A DNA stretch of 64,000 nucleotides, taken from positions 62,001 to 126,000 of the forward strand of contig JBASUY010000030.1 in assembly GCA_049275655.1 (NCBI GenBank). Direction: 5' to 3'. The DNA comes from Sherwoodlollariibacterium sp049275655 (GTDB lineage: Bacteria > Omnitrophota > Gorgyraeia > Gygaellales > Profunditerraquicolaceae). Made by a program: the position numbers and the translations under genes. The notes under the pieces were generated by a model. The model did not search any database. It was not told the DNA's origin and was given only the letters and a program-made list of their open reading frames with translations. This document shows positions 26,286-34,155 of the stretch, in pieces. Each line of letters opens with the position of its first letter. Position 1 is the first letter of the stretch.

Positions 26286-27418
26286 CAATTATACTCCGCG
26301 TTGATTTTAATATACTTTGGGGTAAGATCAGAGGTATATACAGTTATGTTAGACTCTCCTTTGCCTAAAGAAACACTTACCGTAATATATTTCTTCTTTA
26401 GCGAGCTTACCTTAATCTTTAATCTATCTTCTGCTACATCTATACCGCTTGCGCCAACAGCAGAGACTATCCTGCCAAAATTAGGGTTCTCTCCGTAAAG
26501 TGCTGTTTTAAAAAGGTTAGAGTTGGCTATTGAAAGCGCAGTCCTTTTAGCCTGTGAGTAACTTTTAGCTTTGGATACCTTAATCTCTATAAACTTAGTT
26601 GCGCCCTCTGCATCCTTTACTATCATCTTAGCTAAGTTAAGGCAAAGAGTATTTAATGCTTCTTGGAATATACGAAGATTTCCAGGACTTGCACTTAATT
26701 TTCCAGAAGCTCCGTTTGCTAAGATTAAAACAGTATCATTAGTACTCATACACCCATCAATAGTTATGGAATTAAAAGAACCCTCTACCGCGCCTTGCAA
26801 AGACTTTTTTAATAAAGATTGCGGCAGCAAAGCATCTGTCAGGATAAAGACAAGGAGTGTTGCCATATTCGGAGCAATCATCCCTGCACCTTTAGCTATC
26901 CCGCAGATAGTAAAAACTTTTTCTTCTATCTTAAACCTTACAGTTGTCTTCTTAGAAAACGTATCAGTGGTCATTATTGCCCTAGAAGCATCGCTTATCC
27001 CCTTTTCTGAAAGGCTCTTTACAAGCAAAGGCAACGCAGACTTAATTTTTCCTACAGGCAAAGCCTTGCCGATAATGCCTGTAGATGAGACTAAGATATC
27101 ATCTTTCTTTAAACCTAAAGACCTTGCTGTGCTGACGGCAATAGATTGAGCATCAAGAAACCCTTTTTTGCCGGTAAAAGAATTTGCATTCCCGCTATTT
27201 ATTAGTATTCCTCTAAAATATTTTCTTTTACGCAAGAGGTTCTTAGAGAATACAACCGGCGCAGCAGGAATCTTATTAACCGTAAATAAACCTGCGGCCT
27301 TAGCAGGAATAGTAGAATAAAGAAGCGCTAAATCTAATTTTTTAGCTTTTTTTATCCCGCAATATATCCCGGATGCCTTAAAACCAAGCGGCAAAACTAC
27401 TTCTTTACATACTTTCAT
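26285..27418 (-). CDS. argJ: glutamate N-acetyltransferase / amino-acid acetyltransferase
   Basis: Transfers the acetyl group from acetylornithine back to glutamate, so the pathway recycles acetate; some ArgJ also use acetyl-CoA, which would explain the lack of argA. 377 aa precursor that cleaves itself before the catalytic Thr in NMATLLVFILTDA (about 184-196). GAGMIAPNMATL and the C-terminal NITVYTSDLTPKYIKINAEY are family-typical. Start overlaps the argC stop as ATGA. Whether it is mono- or bifunctional cannot be read from sequence. Confidence 0.96.
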   Translation of the reverse strand: MKVCKEVVLPLGFKASGIYCGIKKAKKLDLALLYSTIPAKAAGLFTVNKIPAAPVVFSKNLLRKRKYFRGILINSGNANSFTGKKGFLDAQSIAVSTARSLGLKKDDILVSSTGIIGKALPVGKIKSALPLLVKSLSEKGISDASRAIMTTDTFSKKTTVRFKIEEKVFTICGIAKGAGMIAPNMATLLVFILTDALLPQSLLKKSLQGAVEGSFNSITIDGCMSTNDTVLILANGASGKLSASPGNLRIFQEALNTLCLNLAKMIVKDAEGATKFIEIKVSKAKSYSQAKRTALSIANSNLFKTALYGENPNFGRIVSAVGASGIDVAEDRLKIKVSSLKKKYITVSVSLGKGESNITVYTSDLTPKYIKINAEYN

Positions 27419-28446
27419 AATAACCCTTCTATCTCAGAAAATCCAAACATTATATTCATATTCTGCACTGCTTGGCCTGAAGCGCCTTTAACTAAATTAT
27501 CTATCGCGCTTACTATAATAAAGCTATTCCTCTCTTGCCTTATACCGATATCGCAAAAATTAGTATTTACTACATCTTTAAGAGAAGGATACTCCCCTTC
27601 TTTTTTAATCCTAATAAACGGCTCATCCTTATAAAAACTCTTAAAAAGATTAACTACATTGATTCCTTTAAATCTTTTTCTTGCGCTCTTATTTTTCTGT
27701 ACATAAATAGTCTCTAATATCCCTCTTTCTACGGGTAGCAGATGAGGGACAAAGACAACTTTAACTTTTTTCTTTGCAATCTTAGTTAACTCTTGTTCTA
27801 TTTCAGGGGTATGCTGATGAGTTCCTACCTTATAAGCCTTAAAATCTTCTCTAAAATTAGAAGCTAAGAAAAACTCCTCTGCTTTTTTTCTTCCTGCTCC
27901 GCTTACCCCAGATTTAGCGTCAATAACTATCGTAGATAAATCAATTAAATTGGCTTTAATTAAAGGGGCTAAAGAGAGTATCGCCGGAGTAGGATAACAA
28001 CCGGGGTTAGCTATTAAAGAAGCGCTTTTAATTTGACTCTTATTTAACTCCGGGATACCATATACTACTCTTTTAGTCTCTATAGAATTTTTGCGATTAA
28101 CCCCATAAAACTTAGAATATACCTTTAAATCCTTAAAGCGAAAATCTGCGCTTAAGTCAACAACCTTCAGGCCTGCCTTAAAAAGCTTTGAGGCAATATC
28201 TATTGAGGCTGTATGCGGCAAGGCTAAAAAAACAAGCTCACATTTTTCTTTGATTTCTTTAATATCAGGCTTGCTGCAAGTTAAATTTAATTTAGATGCA
28301 AAGACGGGGAGTACTTCTTTTGCCTTCTTATTATAAGAGCTAGTGGAAAAAAGCCCGGATATCTTTACCTTAGGATGTTTTAAAAGAATGCGGATTAACT
28401 CTTGGCCCGTATAACCAGTTATACCAACTATGCCTACTTTAAGCAT
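27415..28446 (-). CDS. argC: N-acetyl-gamma-glutamyl-phosphate reductase
   Basis: NADPH-dependent reduction of acetylglutamyl phosphate to the semialdehyde. 343 aa. Rossmann start VGIVGITGYTGQELIRIL (3-20), active-site Cys in ANPGCYPTPAILSLAPL (about 146-162), and GTHQHTPEIEQEL (about 206-218). First gene of the arginine-lysine operon, with the order C-J-B-D-F-G-H, then lysA, dapF, dapA, dapB, dapL. Ribosome site GGAG 11 nt upstream and promoter at 28473-28501. Confidence 0.98.
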   Translation of the reverse strand: MLKVGIVGITGYTGQELIRILLKHPKVKISGLFSTSSYNKKAKEVLPVFASKLNLTCSKPDIKEIKEKCELVFLALPHTASIDIASKLFKAGLKVVDLSADFRFKDLKVYSKFYGVNRKNSIETKRVVYGIPELNKSQIKSASLIANPGCYPTPAILSLAPLIKANLIDLSTIVIDAKSGVSGAGRKKAEEFFLASNFREDFKAYKVGTHQHTPEIEQELTKIAKKKVKVVFVPHLLPVERGILETIYVQKNKSARKRFKGINVVNLFKSFYKDEPFIRIKKEGEYPSLKDVVNTNFCDIGIRQERNSFIIVSAIDNLVKGASGQAVQNMNIMFGFSEIEGLL

Positions 28447-28472
28447 TAATCTTTTCTCCTTATAATGGATTA

Positions 28473-28501
28473 ATATTAGAACAAAATAACCGTATAGTCA
28501 A
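28473..28501 (-). promoter_or_regulatory. sigma70-type promoter of the arginine-lysine operon
   Basis: Minus strand: TTGACT (28496-28501), 17-nt spacer, TAATAT (28473-28478). Predicted start near 28466, leader about 20 nt, too short for a leader-peptide attenuator. It lies between argC and the rpsI terminator. No ArgR-like palindrome was recognised around it. Confidence 0.72.
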
Positions 28502-28522
28502 GTTATTTTATCGTCGGAAAGA

Positions 28523-28554
28523 AAAATCCCGCTTTAGGCTTCAAGCGGGATTTT
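28523..28554 (-). terminator. Rho-independent terminator of the rplM-rpsI operon
   Basis: Perfect 12-bp inverted repeat AAAATCCCGCTT (28523-28534) / AAGCGGGATTTT (28543-28554) with an 8-nt loop; on the minus strand the stem ends in a run of Ts. It lies 38 nt past the rpsI stop and just upstream of the argC promoter. Confidence 0.88.
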
Positions 28555-28591
28555 AAATACCTTATTCTATCTTAACTATACTTACATCTGG

Positions 28592-28987
28592 CTACCTCTT
28601 AGTCCACTGGAAGCGTTTACGCGCACCCTTTTGGCCGTATTTCTTACGTTCCTTAGCCCGGGGGTCGCGGGTTAAATAACCCTGCTTACGCAATAAATCC
28701 TTAAAAGCAGGATCTATTAAAACCAAAGCACGCGATATACCAAGACGCAAAGCCCCTGCCTGCCCGGTTAAACCTCCGCCTCTGATATTTGCAATGATAT
28801 CATATTTGTTTATATTATTGGTGGCTTCCAATGGTTGCTTTACTATAATCCTATCGGTCTCCCTTAAGAAATACTTCTCATAAGGGCGCTTATTTACTTT
28901 GAATAAGCCTTTCCCCGGTATAAGCTGAACTCTTGCCACTGATTCCTTACGCCTGCCTACTGCTGCATATCTTACTGTTTCACTCAT
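28592..28987 (-). CDS. rpsI: 30S ribosomal protein S9
   Basis: Small-subunit protein at the head of the 30S, its C-terminal tail contacting P-site tRNA. 131 aa. RYAAVGRRKESVARVQLIPG at the start, NIRGGGLTGQAGALRLGISRAL (about 68-89) is represented by GGGLTGQAGALRLGISRAL, and the basic tail ends KKYGQKGARKRFQWTKR, with the invariant terminal SKR/TKR. Follows rplM after 8 nt, the universal rplM-rpsI pair. Confidence 0.98.
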   Translation of the reverse strand: MSETVRYAAVGRRKESVARVQLIPGKGLFKVNKRPYEKYFLRETDRIIVKQPLEATNNINKYDIIANIRGGGLTGQAGALRLGISRALVLIDPAFKDLLRKQGYLTRDPRAKERKKYGQKGARKRFQWTKR

Positions 28988-28995
28988 TACTTTAA

Positions 28996-29427
28996 TTAAA
29001 CCTCCAAAATTTGCGGATTCTGCGCTTTATGATTATGCTTTTCATCAGCATATACCTTTAATTTTTTTAGCATATCCGTACCTAACTTACCCTTAGGAAG
29101 CATGCGCCTTATTGCAAGCTTAACCACAGTCTCAGGCTTCTTCTTAAACATCACCTCAAAAGGAACCTCTTTTAACCCACTCGGATACCCAGAATAACGG
29201 CGGTAAACTTTCTGCTTTGCCTTTCTTCCGGTTACCCTTAATTTAGCGGCGTTGATAATAACAACCGCATCTCCGGTATCTACATGGGGAGTGTATATAG
29301 GCTTATGCTTGCCGCGTAAAATTACCGCTACCTTAGAAGCAAAACGGCCTAATACCTTACCCTTTACATCTACTAAATACCAATTCCTTTTAATATCTTT
29401 CTTTTTTGCCGAATAAGTCTTAGTCAT
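28996..29427 (-). CDS. rplM: 50S ribosomal protein L13
   Basis: Early-assembly large-subunit protein. 143 aa. RNWYLVDVKGKVLGRFASKV (about 15-34), GKHKPIYTPHVDTGDAVVII (about 39-58), RRMLPKGKLGTDMLKKLKVY (about 109-128) are all family-typical. No Shine-Dalgarno; the -10 box of its promoter lies only 9 nt before the ATG, so the transcript is probably leaderless. Confidence 0.98.
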   Translation of the reverse strand: MTKTYSAKKKDIKRNWYLVDVKGKVLGRFASKVAVILRGKHKPIYTPHVDTGDAVVIINAAKLRVTGRKAKQKVYRRYSGYPSGLKEVPFEVMFKKKPETVVKLAIRRMLPKGKLGTDMLKKLKVYADEKHNHKAQNPQILEV

Positions 29428-29436
29428 AGAATTGAA

Positions 29437-29464
29437 ATTATAGCATATTTATTAGTTAAGTCAA
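29437..29464 (-). promoter_or_regulatory. extended -10 promoter of rplM-rpsI, predicted leaderless
   Basis: Minus strand: TTGACT (29459-29464), 16-nt spacer, extended TGC-TATAAT with the perfect hexamer at 29437-29442. Only 9 nt separate the hexamer from the ATG at 29427, so the predicted start falls 1-3 nt before the codon. Confidence 0.8.
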
Positions 29465-29480
29465 ATATTTTTTGTTTTTT

Positions 29481-30272
29481 TTATTTATATTTAACCTTAA
29501 TTAAGCAGAGCCCATAGGCAGGGGCGGTTTGGCCTGCTTTCTTTCTATCTCTTGCAAGGAGTATATCTTTTAAACCTCCTTTAGGGACCTTTCCCCTTCC
29601 GACTAAAATAAGAGTGCCCACAATATTTCTTACCATATTATAAAGAAAGCCATCTCCTTCTATATCAATAATTATGAGGTCTTTTTTATGCAGAATAGAG
29701 AGTTTCTTTATGGTTTTAACAGGGTTTCTATCCCTGCCTAAAGAGCCGCAAAAAGCACTAAAATCATGCCTACCTAATAAAATTTTAGACTCCCTACGCA
29801 TAGCTTCAATATCCAAGGGAAAAGGATAGAAAAAAACCCTCCCCTGCATCAAAGGAGAAGAATGTTTACGGTTTAATATTGTATAGCGGTAGAGCTTTGA
29901 CTTACAAGAGTAGCGGCTATGAAAAGTATTAGGTACCTCTTTTGCATTGGATACTTTTATATCTTCCGGCAAGAGGCTATTTAAGCCTAGCTTTAATTTG
30001 TCTAAAGAGATTTTAGAAGAGGTATAAAAATTAGCTACTTGGGCTAAGGCGTGAACCCCTGCGTCAGTCCTACCGGATACAACAACTCTTATTCTTTCAG
30101 ATAATAACTTACGCAGGGACTTTTCAGCTACCTCTTGGATACTTTTTTTACGCTTTTTTTTAAGGCTATTACTTAAAGCTGGGCGGGTATTTTGAACCTG
30201 CCAACCGCAATACCTAGCGCCGTTATACTCTAGGGTTAATCTTATATTCCTTAATTCTTTTTTATCAAGCAT
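29481..30272 (-). CDS. truA: tRNA pseudouridine(38-40) synthase
   Basis: Makes pseudouridine at positions 38-40 of tRNA anticodon stems. 263 aa. RLTLEYNGARYCGWQVQ (about 11-27), catalytic Asp in VVSGRTDAGVHALAQVANF (about 63-81), and GDGFLYNMVRNIVGTLILVG near 210-229. Its first 22 nt overlap the end of asd. It is the last gene of the run that begins at recG; the pairing asd-truA is kept in several bacteria. Confidence 0.96.
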   Translation of the reverse strand: MLDKKELRNIRLTLEYNGARYCGWQVQNTRPALSNSLKKKRKKSIQEVAEKSLRKLLSERIRVVVSGRTDAGVHALAQVANFYTSSKISLDKLKLGLNSLLPEDIKVSNAKEVPNTFHSRYSCKSKLYRYTILNRKHSSPLMQGRVFFYPFPLDIEAMRRESKILLGRHDFSAFCGSLGRDRNPVKTIKKLSILHKKDLIIIDIEGDGFLYNMVRNIVGTLILVGRGKVPKGGLKDILLARDRKKAGQTAPAYGLCLIKVKYK

Positions 30273-31273
30273 TCTGCAATCTGCAAGGCATTAGTAGCGG
30301 CACCCTTACGCAGATTATCCGACACTACCCAGAGCCATAACCCGTTTTTAACGTAAAAATCAGAGCGGATACGTCCGATAAATACCTCATCCTTACCCTC
30401 ACAATCATAAGGCATAGGATAAGTGTTATTCTTAGGTTCATCCTGTAAAATTATACCCGGGGCATTAGATAAAACTTCCCTTGCCTTTTCAACGCTTATA
30501 TGTTTTGTAGTCTCAATATATATTGACTCTGAGTGCCCGGTTCGCACAGGTACCCTTACTGTGGTAGCAGATATCTTTATCTTAGGCGCATGCATAATCT
30601 TATGCGTCTCTTTAACTAACTTCCATTCTTCACTAGTATAATCTCCCTCGGCAAAACCGCCTATATGAGGAAAGACATTATAAGCTAACTGTTGAGGCAT
30701 GGCTTTAGTAGAAGCGCTTATATGAAGATTATCAAAACCTCCCTGCATAACCAAAGAAGATTCTTCTTTAAGTTGCTCTACTGCTTGACGGCCTGCACCG
30801 CTTGAGGCTTGCAGGGTAGTAATTATCGCCCTCTTAACACCTACTTTTTTATGTAAAGGATTTAAGGCTACTACTAACTGAGTAGTGGAACAATTAGGGT
30901 TTGCGATTATGCCTTTATGTTTTTTTATATCTTGAGGGTTTACCTCAGGGACAACAAGAGGAACTTTAGGGTCCATGCGGAAATCCGCGCCATTATCTAT
31001 AACTACTGCACCTCTTTTTACTGCCTCTTTAGCATAAGTTACAGAAGCACCTTTTTCTCCTTCTGTCCCGGCAAATAAAGCTATATCAATACCATTAAAA
31101 CCATCAGGATTAATAGCCTCTACTGCATATTTATCCCCATCAACCTCAATACCCCGCGCTGAGCGGGCAAATACGCGTAAATCTCCAATCGGGAAGTTAC
31201 GTTGCTTTAAAAGGCGTAACATCTCAAGGCCAACTACGCCTACGCCTACAACTGCTACATTATATTTTTTCAT
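30251..31273 (-). CDS. asd: aspartate-semialdehyde dehydrogenase
   Basis: Reduces aspartyl phosphate to aspartate semialdehyde, feeding dapA and also threonine/methionine. 340 aa. VAVVGVGVVGLEMLRLL (6-22; GATG..G is commoner), catalytic Cys in NPNCSTTQLVVALNPLH (about 126-142), QASSGAGRQAVEQL near 161-174, and the His in RVPVRTGHSESIYIETT (about 235-251). Preceded in frame by a TTG (31276); ATG-31273 has GAGG 7 nt upstream. The dap genes lie in another operon 12 kb away. Aspartokinase is not in the window. Confidence 0.96.
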   Translation of the reverse strand: MKKYNVAVVGVGVVGLEMLRLLKQRNFPIGDLRVFARSARGIEVDGDKYAVEAINPDGFNGIDIALFAGTEGEKGASVTYAKEAVKRGAVVIDNGADFRMDPKVPLVVPEVNPQDIKKHKGIIANPNCSTTQLVVALNPLHKKVGVKRAIITTLQASSGAGRQAVEQLKEESSLVMQGGFDNLHISASTKAMPQQLAYNVFPHIGGFAEGDYTSEEWKLVKETHKIMHAPKIKISATTVRVPVRTGHSESIYIETTKHISVEKAREVLSNAPGIILQDEPKNNTYPMPYDCEGKDEVFIGRIRSDFYVKNGLWLWVVSDNLRKGAATNALQIAECLIKKN

Positions 31274-31288
31274 CAAATAACCTCTTAA

Positions 31289-32338
31289 TTATAAATTATC
31301 TACTACTAAATCCCCTACCTCAGTAGTAGAATAACCCATTTTGCCAGCACTTAGAGATTTTAATTTACTACCAACCACCTTTATAACCGCGTTTTCTATT
31401 GCTTGGGCAGCCTTATCCTCGCCTAAGTTTTCAAGCATCATACCTGCGGCGCAAATTGCAGCTAAAGGGTTAATAACATTTTTACCCGTATATTTAGGAG
31501 CGCTTCCTCCGATAGGCTCAAATAAAGATACACCCGAAGGATTAATGTTCCCTCCGGCTGCAATACCCATTCCACCCTGTATCATCGCCCCTAAATCCGT
31601 AATAATATCGCCAAACATATTATCAGTTACAATAACATCAAACCATTCAGGGTTTTTAACAAGCCACATACTAATAGCATCAACATGGGCATAGTCAACT
31701 GTAATATCCGGGTATTCTTTGGCTACCTCATAAAAAGCCCTCTCCCAAAGATCCCAGGCAAAGGTTAAGACATTAGTCTTGCCACAAAGGGTTAACTTCT
31801 TTTTTTTGTTTCTCTTGCGGGCTAATTCAAAAGCATACCGGATACAGCGCTCAGCGCCTTTTCTGGTATTATAAGAGACCTGTATAGCTACTTCGTCTTT
31901 AGTTCCTTTATCCTTGAATTCGCCTAAACCCTTATAAAGCCCTTCGGAGTTTTCCCTGACAACTACAAGGTCTATATCTTCGGGCTTTTTATCCTTTAAT
32001 GGACAAAATAAATCGTTGTAGAGTTTAACCGGGCGTAAATTTATATATTGATCTAAGGCAAACCTTAATTTAAGCAATACCCCGGTTTCAATAATCCCAG
32101 GCTTAACATCAGGGTCGCCTACTGCCCCAAGGTATATCGCACTAAACTTCTTTAACCTTTCGATATCGCTATCATCAACTAATTTTCCTGTCTTTAAATA
32201 CCTCTTGCCGCTAAAATCAAAATCCTCTGTTTCATATTTAAAGCCATATTTTTCGCTTGCGGCTTTAATAACTTTTAAGCCCTCAAGGGCTACTTCTGGT
32301 CCGGTTCCATCCCCGGGTATAACTGCTATTTTATACAC
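31289..32338 (-). CDS. leuB: 3-isopropylmalate dehydrogenase
   Basis: NAD-dependent oxidative decarboxylation in leucine biosynthesis. 349 aa, start GTG-32338. VIPGDGTGPEVALEGLKVI (6-24), LRFALDQYINLRPVKLY (about 90-106), and the metal-site region VIVTDNMFGDIITDLGAMIQG near 235-255 are present. The family also contains homoisocitrate and tartrate dehydrogenases; leuB is chosen because leuC and leuD are adjacent. Overlaps leuD by 8 nt. Confidence 0.9.
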   Translation of the reverse strand: MYKIAVIPGDGTGPEVALEGLKVIKAASEKYGFKYETEDFDFSGKRYLKTGKLVDDSDIERLKKFSAIYLGAVGDPDVKPGIIETGVLLKLRFALDQYINLRPVKLYNDLFCPLKDKKPEDIDLVVVRENSEGLYKGLGEFKDKGTKDEVAIQVSYNTRKGAERCIRYAFELARKRNKKKKLTLCGKTNVLTFAWDLWERAFYEVAKEYPDITVDYAHVDAISMWLVKNPEWFDVIVTDNMFGDIITDLGAMIQGGMGIAAGGNINPSGVSLFEPIGGSAPKYTGKNVINPLAAICAAGMMLENLGEDKAAQAIENAVIKVVGSKLKSLSAGKMGYSTTEVGDLVVDNL

Positions 32339-32834
32339 CTTTATCCCCCTTCCTCTTTTCTCTAATCCAATTCATCAACCCACCCTCCTTGACTAACTCC
32401 TGTAAAAAGTCCGGGAATTTTTGGGTATGATAAACTTTATTCTGGGTAATATTCTTTATCTCTCCGCTTGTTAAATCTATCTCAAGAATATCTCCTTCAT
32501 TTATTTTATCCGTATCCTGTAACTCTAAAAACGGCAAGCCGATATTAATAGCATTTCTAAAAAATATAGCGGCAAAACTCTTAGCTAAAACTGCAGATAC
32601 TCCGCAACCCTTAATTGCCATAGGCGCATGTTCGCGCGAAGAGCCGCAACCAAAATTATCTCCGGAAACAATTATATCCCCAAAACTAACCTTTTTTACA
32701 AAATCTGGGGCAATCGCCTCCATACAATGCCTACCTAACTCCTTAGGGTCAGTAGAAACAAGGTATTTAGCGGAGATTATATCATCGGTGTTAATATCGT
32801 TTCCGAACTTATGCGCTTTGCCTTTGATAATCAT
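32331..32834 (-). CDS. leuD: 3-isopropylmalate dehydratase small subunit
   Basis: Swivelling small subunit of isopropylmalate isomerase. 167 aa. KFGNDINTDDIISAKYL (about 11-27) and FGCGSSREHAPMAIKGCG (about 61-78) are family-defining; the short archaeal/LeuD2-type length matches the 426-aa LeuC partner. Ribosome site AAGGTG. It starts right after the palindromic repeat that closes leuC. Confidence 0.95.
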   Translation of the reverse strand: MIIKGKAHKFGNDINTDDIISAKYLVSTDPKELGRHCMEAIAPDFVKKVSFGDIIVSGDNFGCGSSREHAPMAIKGCGVSAVLAKSFAAIFFRNAINIGLPFLELQDTDKINEGDILEIDLTSGEIKNITQNKVYHTQKFPDFLQELVKEGGLMNWIREKRKGDKGV

Positions 32835-32848
32835 AACACACCTTTAAT

Positions 32849-32893
32849 GGGGGACAGCGACTTTTAATACCCTATTAAAAAGTCGCTGTCCCC
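32849..32893. repeat. 20-bp palindromic repeat of the GGGGACAG type, reaching into the leuC 3' end
   Basis: Left arm 32850-32869 pairs with 32873-32893 (one bulged T, 3-nt loop); core GGGGACAGCGACTTTT. The right arm overlaps leuC and encodes its last residues and stop: the minus strand reads GGG ACA GCG ACT TTT TAA, i.e. Gly-Thr-Ala-Thr-Phe-stop. The element therefore lies across the leuC-leuD junction. Confidence 0.9.
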
Positions 32894-34155
32894 AAACTTA
32901 GAGAGTTAGGATGAGTAATCCTTCCGGTAATAGCAGAAGCAGCAGCTACTGCCGGGCTTGATAGATAAACAAAACTCTTAGGCGAACCCATCCTGCCGAT
33001 AAAATTTCTATTTGTAGTGGCAATACAAGTTTCACCCTCTGTAAGTATCCCCATATGCCCGCCTAAACAAGGCCCGCAAGTAGGAGTAGAGAATATCCCC
33101 CCTGCCTTAACAAAAATTTGCGCTAAGCCTTCTCTAACTGCTTCTAAATATATCTTCTGTGTCCCGGGGAATATAATTAACTTTACCCTTGAAGAGGCCT
33201 TCTTTCCTTTAAGTATCTTAGCAGCAACTCTTAAATCCGATATCCTACCATTAGTGCAAGAGCCTATAACTACCTGGTCAACTTTTATATCCTTTAAAGA
33301 ACTTACCGGCTTTACATTGCTTGGCAGGTGCGGGCAAGCTACCTGAGGCTCTAATCCGGTTATATCCCATTCGTAAATCTTATCATAATGCGCATCTTTA
33401 TCCGAATAATAAAATACGGGCTTGCGCACTTTAAATTTAGAGATGTATTTTTTAGTTATACTATCCGGTTCAATTATCCCAGCTCTACCTCCTGCCTCAA
33501 TAGCCATATTGCTCATAGTAAACCTATCATCCATGCCTAACTTGCGAATAACCGGCCCGGAGAACTCCATTACCTTATATAAGGCACCATCTACGCCTAT
33601 CTTTCCGATAGTAAATAGAATAAGGTCTTTGCCTCCTACCCATTTGTTAAGCTTGCCCTTGTAAACAAACTTAACCGTACCCGGGACCTTAAGCCAAATC
33701 TTTCCGTCAACAAAACTTCTGGCTAAATCCGTAGAGCCAACACCCGTAGAATAACACCCTAAAGCGCCATAAGTACAGGTATGGGAATCTGCACCAATAA
33801 CCAAATCGCCCGGAAGGACCAACCCTTTTTCAGGTAGAAGGACATGCTCAATACCCATCTGCCCGACTTCAAAGTAATTTACAATCCCCTGCTCTTTAGA
33901 AAAATCAGCTAATATCTTACACTGATTTGCGCTTCTTAAATCCTTTGCCGGGGTAAAATGATCCGGAACCAAGGCTATTCTATTCTTATCAAAGACCTCT
34001 TTGAAGCCTGACTTTTTAAACTCCTCTATAGCTATAGGAGCAGTAATATCATTGCCTAAGGCAAGATCAATATCAGCCTCTATAAACTCTCCAGGAGCAA
34101 TATCTTTTCTGCCGCAATGGGCACTTAGTATTTTTTCTGCGATTGTATGGCTCAT
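32875..34155 (-). CDS. leuC: 3-isopropylmalate dehydratase large subunit
   Basis: Aconitase-family [4Fe-4S] dehydratase. 426 aa, archaeal/LeuC2 size. Cluster cysteines in GSCTNGRISDLRVAAK (about 298-313) and TPTCGPCLGGHMGILTEGE (about 357-375), plus SHTCTYGALGCYSTG near 122-136. Start overlaps the fabF stop (ATGA). The last five residues (GTATF) and stop lie inside a palindromic repeat, so the natural C-terminus was probably altered by its insertion. Homoaconitase is an alternative, but leuB and leuD adjoin. Confidence 0.93.
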   Translation of the reverse strand: MSHTIAEKILSAHCGRKDIAPGEFIEADIDLALGNDITAPIAIEEFKKSGFKEVFDKNRIALVPDHFTPAKDLRSANQCKILADFSKEQGIVNYFEVGQMGIEHVLLPEKGLVLPGDLVIGADSHTCTYGALGCYSTGVGSTDLARSFVDGKIWLKVPGTVKFVYKGKLNKWVGGKDLILFTIGKIGVDGALYKVMEFSGPVIRKLGMDDRFTMSNMAIEAGGRAGIIEPDSITKKYISKFKVRKPVFYYSDKDAHYDKIYEWDITGLEPQVACPHLPSNVKPVSSLKDIKVDQVVIGSCTNGRISDLRVAAKILKGKKASSRVKLIIFPGTQKIYLEAVREGLAQIFVKAGGIFSTPTCGPCLGGHMGILTEGETCIATTNRNFIGRMGSPKSFVYLSSPAVAAASAITGRITHPNSLSLGTATF

